Source of the DNA: Cryptomeria japonica
Lineage: Eukaryota; Streptophyta; Pinopsida; Cupressales; Cupressaceae
DNA length: 64,000 bases
Assembly: GCF_030272615.1 (NCBI RefSeq)
Contig: NC_081413.1
Coordinates: 553,313,136-553,377,135, forward strand
Direction of reading: 5' to 3'
Under the pieces are notes generated by a model. It searched no databases, was not told the DNA's origin, and saw only the letters and a list, made by a program, of their open reading frames with translations. Positions 35,587-45,796 of this stretch are shown one piece after another. The position numbers and the translations under genes were made by a program. Each line of letters begins with the position of its first letter. Position 1 is the first letter of the stretch.

Positions 35587-36225
35587 GTTGGGAAAATAGG
35601 TGTTGTATACCTGGCAAAATAAATATATAATTGTGATATTTTATTTTATTATGTGAGTTGTGCATGGACATGTGAAGTGTATAGATTCCCTTGGAATATT
35701 CTCAGGACCACATGATGAGTTGTATTGTAACATTCTGATATATCATATTGTATTTATTTAATATAATGGAAATTAATTTAATAAAGTACCCAATATTAGA
35801 TGTGGGTTAAATGGGGTACCAAGCTCATGATTTTAGCACATAGTTTTGATGTAACACCACTTGGTGGTTTTGTGGGAGCTTGTGTCTATAAAAGCAACCA
35901 CAAGAGTAGTTGTTTGGGTTAGCCAGGTTAGCATTTATGGAGGTTGGAAGCATGAAATAGATTTATTGTTGATGGATGGGGCTTTGAAAGCTTTCATGGA
36001 TATATTGTAATGTTGTATTGCTGATAATACATGGATGATAAATGCTTTTGGAGGCTGGATTTTTCGCTCTTGCTCGAGTTTTTGCAGGGTATATCTTGTG
36101 TCATATTTGATGGATATGTTGTCTATTCTTTGCATATGAATTATATGTATTTATTTTATTAATATCTTGATTGGGTTATGTGGAAATTGTCATTTGTATG
36201 GCTGCAAGTTTCCTTTTAGTTGGAT
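35587..36225 (+). mobile_element. LTR-like insertion (about 640 bp) in the copia RNase H
   Basis: RNase H text stops at ATTAGCTGG and resumes at about 36226 (GCAAGTAGAATGTTG; family SWQSKLQ). The inserted DNA begins TGTTGGGAAAATAGG, has TCTATAAAAGC at about 35885, and no coding sequence, so it resembles a small copia solo LTR. The right end is unclear: TTAGCTGG at the left edge and TTAGTTGG at 36217-36224 could be an 8-bp duplication, or ATTAGC a 6-bp one. Confidence 0.5.
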
Positions 36226-36650
36226 TAGCAAGTAGAATGTTGTGGTTACTTTATACACTGTAAAAGCTAAATACATGATAGATACTCATGTTTGTAAAGA
36301 ATCCACCTAGCTTAATTGATTGCATTGTGGGTTTGAGTTAGGGAGTTATTAAAATTCTATGTGATAGTTATGGTACCATATATTTGAAAAAGAATGCAAC
36401 CTTTCATGTGAGGAATAAAACGTTGATTTTTAGTATGATTTTTTTGATATGGTAGAGGATAGGATGGTCATGTTGGAGAATATTGGCACTTTGCATAATG
36501 TTATGATGCATTGAGGAAGCTAGTAATCATATAAAGTTCAAGTGGTGTTGTGAATATATGGGCCTCATGGTCGTTGACATATAGTTGATAGTGTTGGTAC
36601 TCCCTTTTATCTTGAAAGGTGTTAAAGAAGTGGAAGATTTCTAGGAAATG
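36226..36650 (+). pseudogene. Copia RNase H C-terminal part
   Basis: The order of family motifs is retained despite shifts: SRMLWLLYTL (for SKLQ-VALSTTEAEY), IKILCDSYGTIYLKKNATFH (for CD-x-x-x-A-I-x-L-x-K-N-P-x-x-H), and KFKWCCEYMGL at the end (for KF-x-x-x-x-x-x-GL). It belongs to the same copia copy as the integrase and RT pieces upstream. Confidence 0.75.
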
Positions 36651-37290
36651 TGTCTCAACATTCATCCAAATATTAAGAACACAATAAAATGTTAAATTTG
36701 GACTATAGAATAAAACACTATTTATGGTCTATAGAGGTCAATTTTGGCACTAAAAATATTAAAAAATTCATAATTGAAGCAAGCAGTATATGAAGAGATG
36801 GAACTACACAAGATCTAAAATTTTAGAAGGGTTCAAGTAGCTTCCTAAATAAAAATTAATGGCCTACAAAAGTTGTGCCTCCCGCATGAAAAATGTAAGA
36901 GAATTTATGATGTATAAAAGATTGTAAGAAGTTATACTTGTTGAGAAAATTATGATGCATATTATGACACACCATTAGTCATGTTCGAATGGATATGATG
37001 GATAAAAAATAGAGCACCCAAGTTTTTGAGTGAATTATGGTAAACTTATGGTAGGTGAGAGAAATATGCTATTTTTAGCTTGCAAACTCGTCTTGGGATT
37101 TTGGAAATTGTACTTTTTACTAGGGATTTGGGTGACACATTTTGAGTGGTTATAGCTCTTTGTTTCTTAATTAAAATTAGGTGGTTTCACATATTTCTTC
37201 TCTTATTTGTTAGGTTATCGAGATGGAGGTTTCATAATAAGTTTTATAGGTACTATTTTGCTACTAGAATTATTCTAGATCTTTTGTTGG
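36651..37290 (+). other. Downstream region of the decayed copia; possible 3' LTR
   Basis: It lies after the RNase H end. 36885-37190 is a diverged match to 29640-30020, and the two bracket the copia pol, so they may be its LTRs. No clean TG...CA boundaries remain. Confidence 0.35.
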
Positions 37291-38470
37291 TGTAAAGCGG
37301 AAAAATCGAACCCTATTCGTTCTCCCCTCCCCAACTCCGAGGAGAGAGAAGGGAGAGTCCCTAGGGTTGATGGTTTTCACTTAGGGGAGACTTTACATTC
37401 AAAAGAGGGGTTGAAACCCACAAGATCCAATCCCACGCAATGCAAGATTGGATTCTATATGAGTTTCAAGGGTTAAGACATCAAGGATACCCCCTTTTGT
37501 AAAGAAATGTAGATAGAAAGATTGAACTAGGAATGCATGTAAAGTGGGAAATATTCGCTTATAAACAGAGATAGGGATATGATATGAAGCTGCGGACCTG
37601 GAATTAGCAGTAAAATGTCGAGACGGTGCTGTTCTGCATATTTGAGCGAAAGTTGACGGGACGATGGCGCCCGACGTGCACACGGTCCTCCGAAAAATCC
37701 GCGAAACGAAGGGGGATCTGTTCGTCTCTGCATAAGGATTCCAGATCTTCAATTACAGCCGCGTACCTGCAACCTACACACAGAAAAGAGAGGACGATTG
37801 GGGGGTTAGGGATGAGGGGTTTGCCTTTAGGTCAAACCCCAGTTTTGGAATTAACCAAGAAATGAGAAATGTTGTAAATGTAATGTAAAACAAGTACTAA
37901 TACCTTGTTGTAAGGATGTTTGTATCCTTATATGCGAAGGTATAGATGTTGTTGTATGTTGTAGTATGTGATCTCCTCTTCAATGGTTGAATCCTTGTCT
38001 TGAATGCAACACTTAGCCTTGAATGGAGACTTAGAATGATCAATTGCTTGAAGGAATGCTTGAATGCTTGAATGCTTGAATATTGTTTCCACGTCTTGTA
38101 CACATATGTCCTCCTTCCTCAAAATGGGAGAGGAAATGTAGTTTATATACTTGTCAATTAGGGTTAAAAGACTGATTTTCCCGACCTTAGGCCGACCAGG
38201 AAATGTTATTTTCCAAATTGCAAACAAAAAGACCCGAAGTCCCATAGGAGACTGGGCCCAAAATAGGGCCAGGGACCAGGGCGCTGGGCGCCATGGTCCC
38301 ACCTCCCGAGACAACAGGGTGCAAGGAGGATCAGGCCAGGGTGCTGAGAAATGCAGTTTTTGGTGTCATGAACAAGTTTCGGGGTCTCCATTCAGGTTCC
38401 GTGCTGCATCGCCATCGTGAAGACCCAAATGCAGTCGAAATTGCAAGTGTCACAATTTTAGGACGCTACA
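37291..38470 (-). mobile_element. Solo LTR, GC-richer subfamily of the gag-pro element LTR, TSD GTTGG
   Basis: GTTGG is present at 37286-37290 and 38471-38475. On the minus strand the LTR starts TGTAGCGTCCTAAAATTG and ends ATTTTTCCGCTTTACA; 1,180 bp. It is collinear with the LTRs at 18571 and 27353 (GGGTCTTCACGNTGGCGAT, the CAAACCCC block, CACGGTCCTCCGAAAAATC, the GCATTCAA run) but clearly diverged from them. It is closer to 53140-54184. No internal sequence is left. Confidence 0.92.
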
Positions 38471-38529
38471 GTTGGTGATAACCTTATATTTTAAGAGTTT
38501 GAATATGTATTATAAGCATTGAATAATGA

Positions 38530-38935
38530 TAAAATATTTTGTTGGGGGTAATTTTTATTTATTCAAAATTAACTAAATACATACATAATGAGTAGATTTC
38601 CATATCGAAATAGCCATCAAGAAAGACCAAAATGATAACACCCCCAAAGGGTTCCTAAAATATCAAATAGTATTAAAACTATTGAAACAACTACCCATAC
38701 CAACCTTACTACTTACCGTTACCCCACCATCATTCTAGCTAATCATTTTGAATGAGTTATAGAGTTGGTAGGATTTATCCTAGGTCAATCCTCTCCATCC
38801 AGTCACATTCCAACTATCCACCTCCTCTCAATCCTATGTAGATAGACAATCAACTACCTTATTCCCCTCTCTTGGAATATAAAAAATAAAAAAAATCTCT
38901 TTTTTTTTAAAAGTTTATATTTTTCTTGACAATTT
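38530..38935 (-). pseudogene. 3' end of a LINE: RNase H tail and 3' terminus
   Basis: On the minus strand, at about 38890-38740, the frame reads FQERGNKVVDCLST and later VDSWNVTGWRGLT. This matches the end of plant LINE RNase H (R-E-x-N-x-x-AD-x-L-A). The downstream 3' region ends near 38540 with AATAAATAAAAATTACCCCC. Only a few dozen codons remain. Confidence 0.5.
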
Positions 38936-39880
38936 GAGCTAATCTATAATGCCCACCAAAATACCTTAGAGAAATACACCTAATCTAACTACAATGGAGA
39001 CATTTTTTTTTAAAAATGCACATCTATTAAACAACATATGCAACAATATCATCCATATAATACATATCAAATACAACATCTACTAAATGCATCAATTATA
39101 ATCACATCATAATCTTAATTACCATATTGCATAAACCATCATAGCACAATTTCCGCAAGCGGAATAAAATATCATATCATCTTTTCCCCTAGGGTATATC
39201 AACATCACTATTTACGAATAACATCCTATAGACTAGATTCATTTTAAGCACCAATACCAAATGTTCCTAATTCCATATAACACATCCATTCTAACATTAG
39301 GAATCCAGTCCCATAACCATCTATCACCATGTTTAGGACTATAGCACATTTTAAGATTCATACACATAACCTAAGAGTTACTTCCATAGACAAGTACGCA
39401 AAGCATACACAATGCTAACTATCATGAATCATGTAACCATTCTAAGATACTTAGGCAATTCTATTTTATTTTACATAGAGGAAGCTTACAATAGAATTCA
39501 AATGATCTAATCATCTTATTATATCCAATTCCTAGTCTTAGAATGTCACATTACATAGATTTACTTTTACAAGGTACATGATCCTTTCCTTAATACAATG
39601 CCATTATGAATACATGAGTAATGCAATACATAGAATCAACTACAAGTATTCTCACATAATGAAGAACAATAAAATCCACATCCACGCATGCAACTCCAAT
39701 GAAGAATATCCCAATGGGAGAAGGCATCAAACCACCCTGTTGTCATCGATTTCAGTGTGGCCGAAATCGTGAGGCAACCCTAGGAAACTTGTCCGTTTCA
39801 TACCTCACATCCTCTAGGAGAGGCTAACCTACTCTGTCGGTTAGTTGAAATTTGCTTATTGTCATTTTTTTTTTTTTAAG
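38936..39880 (-). other. AT-rich sequence resembling gypsy LTR
   Basis: Style and short phrases (ATCAACATCAC, GGCAACCCTAGG, CTCTAGGAGAGGCTAACC) recall the long LTRs at 45797 and 50611 read on the minus strand. No boundaries or coding sequence were found. A T-run (39867-39881) ends it just before the palindrome array. Confidence 0.3.
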
Positions 39881-39904
39881 TTAGTTGATTTTGCAGTTTT
39901 ACCT

Positions 39905-40136
39905 GCATGTCAAACTTTAAAGTCCGACCTGCAGGGTGTTTAGGTGTTCTGATGCACATCAGACTTTAAAGTCCGATGTGCATGTTTGCCTATAGTTAAG
40001 TGCAGATCGGACTTTAAAGTCTGACTTGCAGGCTGTTTTGCTTGTATTAATCTACAGATCAGACTTTAAAGTTCAACCCACAGGGGGTCTACGTGCAGAT
40101 CGAACTTTTAAGTCCGACCTGCATGGCGTGAACTGC
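39905..40136. repeat. Palindrome array, cluster 1 (5 units)
   Basis: Five imperfect palindromes have TTTAAA (or TTTTAA) centres at 39916, 39965, 40013, 40065 and 40107, a pitch of 42-52 bp. Each is about 28-32 bp with arms of the type TGCACATCGGACTTT or TGCAGATCGGACTTT. The second unit (39953-39984) is a near-perfect 32-bp palindrome. Spacers are unrelated. See the finding for the whole array. Confidence 0.92.
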
Positions 40137-40465
40137 ATTAAATGCGAGCATTAATTAATATTTTTGTTACAGTTTTAATCAGTTCAGAGTCATTTCCAAG
40201 TCATTTTATCCTCTTTGTGCGTGCCCTCTTGCCCACTTTGTGTGAATTTTGCTCGTGATCGTTCTTTTGTTAGACCTACTCTCTACGGATTTGCATATTT
40301 GAGGTATGTTGTTTTGAATTTTTTTGTGTTTTTCTTTTGTTAGTGTGTGTCGGTAGATTAGGGTTTTATTTTTGTTTATGTTTTATTTGTTTAGTTTTAA
40401 GTTCTAGGGTATGTTGAGTTTTTAATCCGAATACCCTAGAACTGTGTCTTCCCCCAATCGATAGC

Positions 40466-41018
40466 TTCCCACATGTCGGATTTTAAAATCTGACATGTGG
40501 GGAGTTGTTCTACCCAAAGGATTCACATCATACTTTAAAGTACGATGTGAAGAAGTCAAGCTCTTTCCCTTGATTGACATGTCAGACTTTAATGTCCAAC
40601 TTGTCAATCCTTTGTTTTTTTCCTCGATTTACAGGACAAACTTTAAAGTCTGACATGTTCATCAGATCACTTTTCCTTGGCTGCACATCGGACTTTAAAG
40701 TCCGATGTGCAAGTCATATAAATTGTGTTTTAAAACTTGCACATCGGACTTTAAAATACGACCTGCAGATCCAAGTTCTTCCCTAGCTGCACATCATACT
40801 TTAAAGTCTGACATGCAGCTGCCTTGCAGGTTTTCCACTTGCAGGCCGAACTTTAAAGTTCGACCTGCGTATGATGTTCTTCCCACTTGCACATCGGACT
40901 TTAAAGTCTGATATGCAACCTGTGATGTTTTTCTCTTGCACATCAGACTTTAAAGTCTGATGTGCGAGTATTGGTCTTCTAATTTGCAGATCAGACTTTA
41001 AAGTCCGACCTGCAAGTT
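40466..41018. repeat. Palindrome array, cluster 2 (11 units)
   Basis: TTTAAA centres lie at 40482, 40534, 40588 (TTTAAT), 40642, 40694, 40750, 40800, 40852, 40900, 40949 and 40997, a spacing of 48-56 bp. Units at 40682-40711 (30 bp) and 40938-40965 (28 bp) are perfect palindromes; 40468-40501 (34 bp) has a single mismatched pair. Arms alternate between CACATC/GATGTG and CAGATC or CAGGCC/GACCTG types, so arms co-vary as stems would. The pitch is not a multiple of three, so no peptide repeat is maintained. The cluster lies between a possible splice donor (GAG|GTATGT at 40303) and acceptor (TTATTAG at 41121) upstream of the frame at 41144. Confidence 0.92.
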
Positions 41019-41143
41019 TTTGTCCTGTTTTTTCCCAAGTCCTTTTTGTCTCTAGATTCTTGTTGTAATTGATGAAATTTTCCCTTCTGATGCTGATAAT
41101 CTTCAAAATACTAATTATTAGTATTGAATATAGTACTTTGCAA

Positions 41144-44100
41144 ATGTCTAAGCCTGATCAAGGTAAATCAAAGCCTTCTTCCAGTCAGTTAGAGCCTTCA
41201 CCAAGCAAGCCATCTGTGAAAGAAATGAAGCACAATAATGATAAATACTTGAATATGTTCCCAGAGAGCTCAACTGACTCCAATGCCAAAGAGATTAGAG
41301 ATAAGAGATACAAAGATCGGTCATGTGGACATGCAAGAGTTCATTGATTGAGTCAAGAAAACCCCTTCACATATGGCAAGCTTAATCAAATCAGAGTTGC
41401 ACAAGTATGCTTCTTTCCCAGTAGTAGCTCATGACCTAGATTTTGTACTTGCAGTGGTAGATCATTTTGATCCTAATACAAGATAGGTGAAGGATGTAAA
41501 TCAAAATGTTTTCATGACACTAGACAGTGTTTTCTTTAATAGTGTGTTTAAGGGTTCTCTAGTGGAAGAAGTAGCAGACATAACCAAAGATAGTGCTCAA
41601 GAGTATTATGAGAAGAATAAAGTGAAATGTAAGAAGATGAACAATATAGTTTTCTTATCTTCAACCAGGGTCTCCACCACTTCAAGATGGCCTAAATACT
41701 TCCATAGGAGTGATTTAAATGAAGAATACAATGATATGGTCACTATGCTAGCATGAGTGAAAGATCTGAGATACTCTCATTACTTTCAGAACTGGATGTG
41801 CTATTACATGAGCATAATCAGAAAAGGGACTACCAAAATAGATTGGGGTGAGCAGATTAGTGATGTACTTTGTGCATAGTTGAAAGAGGTCAAAACAACA
41901 CTGAAGTTCTATATGACCTTGTACCTTGTGTATGCAGCCGCCTCTATGAGGCAATATCTAGGTTTGTCTACAAAGGGTGATAGAAGGTTAGTACCTGTTT
42001 GTCTATAAAGGGTTAGAGAAGAGAAGATTTTCAGAAGCAACATACAACAAAGTTTCTTTATTTGGTTGTGTATTCCTTCAATTTCCCACTTTCACATATA
42101 TCCACATAGGATGTTTTACAGGTGAACCATTCATGTTTCCAAGGTATCCTTTAGATAAAATTATCCTCATGGAATTATGCCAACAATTGATTCATGTACA
42201 TGAGAGGTAGTCACAAGCTCATAAGACTAGCCTTAAATTTCCAGAAGTCATTGGCCAGTATTCAGTGATGACCAACCCAAAGTCCAAAAATATGGAGGAA
42301 GAAATGCAATGGAATACCATGAGGAAGTTCAAGGCTCGTAATAATTTTGATTTTCATGGGACGAAGAACAAAACCAAGAGGATATATACACATGTATATT
42401 GGCTCGAAGATGTTTGGGCAGATTGTGAAAATGAGGAAGATGCAAGGAGAATGGATTTTAGTTGTCAAACTTTGGAACAAATTGAGAACCTAGATTTGGC
42501 TAGGATCCCAGATACAATGGAAGATACTGATGACATAGTAGACCCGGTCTACTTTGAATGAAAGATTTCTGATTTTCCCTTGCCACTCATCCAATGGTCC
42601 AAAAAGGAAAGTAAGTCTATTACCCAAAGAATTGCTCCTATTCTGGCTAATAATAATGTATGGTTGTTGAAGAAAGGGATTAGAATGAAGCAACCTTCTT
42701 CCAGTTCTAGTGATGATGATGAAAGTGAAGGCCCAGTTGGAAAAACAATTGAATTAAGGACCAAGAACAAAGCAGATGTGAAAGCACCTCCATCAATCCC
42801 TTCGATACAATCTAAGGGAAAAGGACCTAAAATCAAATTTTGTCAAAGGGTTAAAGAAAGGTGAATATTCATCATCTGCACAAGTGACACAAGTAGAAGA
42901 GCCTGAGCAACTGTCTGTTTAAGAGGCTAAGAAAGAAAAAGAACAAGAAGAAGGAGAAATTCCTCATGAAGAGGAAATGCAAGTTGAAGAACCAACTCAT
43001 CAATGTGAAAGTGACACTCCCACCACTTCACAGGTATCAACCCCCACACAAGTTGTTATTCATTCTATTAAATCAGATTCAGATCAAGATGTAGAAGAAT
43101 ATGATGATGAAGGGTTGAATATAGAATTACCACAAAGGAAGGGTGATTAGGAATATGTTACATTGTCTAGTCTCCCAAGTTTTGATGATGTTCCTACATC
43201 CATGATTGAATCTTCAATTCTGGATTTTACTGAATCTTTGGAGAAAATAGTTGTAGAGTAGTAGTCAATTGCCCTACCTTCTACAACTATCATGGCTAAA
43301 GATCCACCTATTGTAAGTACCATTGTTACTACCTAAAATGCCATCAATAGTTGTGACCACAGTTGTTTCAGGGGAGGTACCCATAATGACTATTGTTGCT
43401 TCATCAGAGCCACCATCCATTACCATAGTCGTAGTGCAGATTATTCCATCTTTTGTAGCTGCATCATCAAGTCAAAATGTGTCTGAGATGCCGATGTCTA
43501 CTCAGAAGGAGGCCACAAATCCAACCACCAAAGAAGATCTTCTACCATGGATGTATGTTGTGGCACCTAAAAGGAAGAAAGAAGTGATTTCACCAAATGA
43601 ATTTGATTTCAAGAAGTTAGTTCCATCCAAGGCGAAGGGGACTAAAAAGCTGAAGACTGTTTCTTGGGTGTTGGTGGATCCTACTACAAAAAGAAAATAT
43701 GCTGAGGTCATGATGCCATTTTCAAATAAAAACAAGAACAATATCCAACTTGTAGATTATACTATGCAGTCTGTAGGACTTGGTGTGGAGACACATGAGT
43801 GTCAAGTTAGACTCTCAAACTGCTTTCAATTCTCTTGTGTGTAGGTTTGATCAAGAAAGAGATGAGAAAAATGAATGGAAGCAGAAAAGTGAACAACTGA
43901 CCAATGTGGTTCTCAAAGTCACACAATCTTCCCAGGAGGTTGAGCCTATTGTTTCCTCAATTGATACTGAGGCTCTAAAAAAGGTAGAACAGGTGGGCGT
44001 TAAGGATCGAGTAGTGGATGAATGGATTGATTGTTTGAAATCAGAGGGCTCTCTTCGACTTTTGGATTCAATGGTCAAATTATTGATGGATTTTGAAATT

Positions 44101-44700
44101 GTTCAAATTCAGATGCAAGGTACCAAAACCACTTTGACCAAAGAAATGGAAGACATTGAAAATAGTATAACTCTTTGGAGCAAAATGAGAGATTTCAGGA
44201 TTGACGTTCTTGTAGAAAACAAGGTAATAATGACACAGGAAAAATACATCCAAATTCTATTGTTATTATCTCATAAGGGTAAAATAATAAGGTCAGTAAT
44301 CTTAGAAATAGATCAAGAAAAGAAAGAATGTGATAATGAGATTGATCAGATTTTGACAAGGATAGTTGAGATTCCTTATTGCTTGTATGATGAGAGTCAA
44401 AAACTAATATCCAGTGAGAACATCATACAAGAATTTCTTTCCCTAATTACTCACTAGGCAGAAAAGGACTTCTCGTTGAATGCATTTGATAATTTGCTTG
44501 AGATACAGGTTAGTTTTGAAGTTCTTGCCTCAATGCTGAAAGATGAAAGAAAGAAATATGTGAAAGTTGGAGTTGCAGTTTCTAGAGTTCACTTCATCAC
44601 TAGTTCTACCACAATGCCGAACAAAGCCGAGATGGAAGTTGTTTTGGCTTAGTTCGAGGAATTCAAGAAAATCATGAGGAGGAGAAAGATGAATAAAGTG
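41144..44700 (+). pseudogene. Large unrecognised reading frame (about 1,150 codons), decayed, gag-like position
   Basis: The likely start is ATG 41144 (MSKPDQGKSKPSSSQ); an upstream ATG at 41069 is also in frame. Successive frames then form one protein with several stops and shifts. Ser/Pro/Lys-rich N terminus; a conserved-looking part at 41487-41990 (VFMTLDSVFFNSVF, RVSTTSRWPKYFHRSDL, YSHYFQNWMCYYMSI, KFYMTLYLVYAAASMRQYLG); 42265-42560 (RIYTHVYWLEDVWADCE). After that come a Lys/Ser-rich and strongly acidic linker (42680-43150), a Thr/Val/Ser-rich stretch, a basic piece (APKRKKEVISPNEFDFKKL) and an alpha-helical, coiled-coil-like C terminus (43850-44650). No zinc knuckle, protease, RT or integrase was seen. 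I do not recognise the family. It sits between the palindrome array and a TATA-bearing, LTR-like region, so I infer a non-autonomous retroelement's protein; a host-gene pseudogene is possible. Confidence 0.6.
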
Positions 44701-44849
44701 TCCCCAATTAACACTATCTTTTCATGTAGTTGCATTCCTAGTTACTGTAAATTTTCTTGCAGTTGCATTTTCATTTTATGCATTAGTTGTATTCAAGTGA
44801 GACTGTGCAGTTGAATTAGTCAATTGTGCCTACCTTTTTCTCAACTTCT

Positions 44850-44900
44850 TTTCCTATATAAGGAGGACCTCATTTGTACATATTTATCTTTTATTATGCT
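44850..44900 (+). promoter_or_regulatory. TATA-box promoter-like sequence after the unknown frame
   Basis: CCTATATAAGGAGGACC (TATATAAG at 44856-44863) is followed about 35 bp later by pyrimidine/adenine-rich sequence (TTTATCTTTTATTATGC). Its place downstream of the large frame suggests the U3/R of a 3' LTR. I found no matching 5' LTR upstream of the palindrome array. Confidence 0.5.
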
Positions 44901-45120
44901 TAGCAAAACTCTGCCGAATTTTTGCCTCAACTAAGACTTTGAGATTTTGTTGTGAAGATTCAATCAAGCAAATAAAGAGAGCAGTTCCATTTGATTCCAA
45001 AATTTGTGTTGGGTCGAAGATTGTTTATTTGAGTTGATGTTCCTATGTTCATTTCTTATATATGTTCTTTAATTCCTTGATGTTGGTGGCATTATTGTTT
45101 ATGTGAGTAAGAGAAATTTA

Positions 45121-45796
45121 CAATTGTGATAAGTAGACTTTGTGCTATTTGCATATTTGGGAAATATTTTGATAGTCAAGTGATTACATAGTAAGCTTTG
45201 TATTGCTATCAGCTTCTCTTAGTTTTTAGGAAAATTGATCATATCTTGGAGACTTTGAGATACAAGTTGTGATTATAGTTGCAAATGTGGTGATTATAGT
45301 AAGTTGCACTCACGTAAGACTTTGAGCTTACATGATTGTCTAGATATTAAGAATTTTTGTCAAGAATTTTTATTTAGTTGTTAAGTTTATTGAGTTATAA
45401 GAAATATCACCAAGTGAAGGGAAAATACATTAATTCTGAAAAAAGAGAATTACATGCCCTAAGATTACAACCAAATTTTATTTTGTATAAGTTGTTGAGA
45501 TACCCAAAATTCCAATAGGAAACCTCCCCTTGATGAGAGGAAAGACTTTGTCTTATCATAGCTGTGTGTGAAATATATATTTTGTCATTGGTACGCTGGT
45601 GATAAAATATTCACCCAACACACCTGACCATGTGGTACCAAATAGGAACCACCCCCTGTGCTAGGAGATGACATGGGGTTCCAACATTCACTCAAGACCT
45701 AGGTTGACACCTAACAACCATGGGACTCAACATAGCACATAATGAACTCAACACAACAATAATCACATGACAACATAAGGCTGAAATCAACAATAA
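45121..45796. repeat. 676-bp direct repeat, copy 1
   Basis: CAATTGTGATAAGTAGACTTTG...GAAATCAACAATAA recurs at 49936-50610 with about 20 differences (near 97% identity by eye). The two copies directly abut both ends of the solo LTR 45797-49937. No coding content. Confidence 0.95.

Noticed and set aside
37399..38478. Open frames of up to 128 codons in the solo LTRs at 37291 and 53140
   Set aside because: Both strands and several frames are open because the LTR is GC-rich; the same text occurs in the related LTRs without frame conservation.
39905..41018. CRISPR-like appearance (regular repeats with unique spacers)
   Set aside because: The repeats are palindromes that vary from unit to unit, the context is plant retroelement DNA, and there are no cas genes. 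The 50-bp pitch alone is not evidence for CRISPR.
40574..41106. Overlapping frames on both strands encoding repeated SDFKVRPA / TLKSDMQ peptides
   Set aside because: They are translations of the palindrome cores in several frames. Unit spacing of 48-56 bp does not keep one frame, so no repeat protein is maintained.
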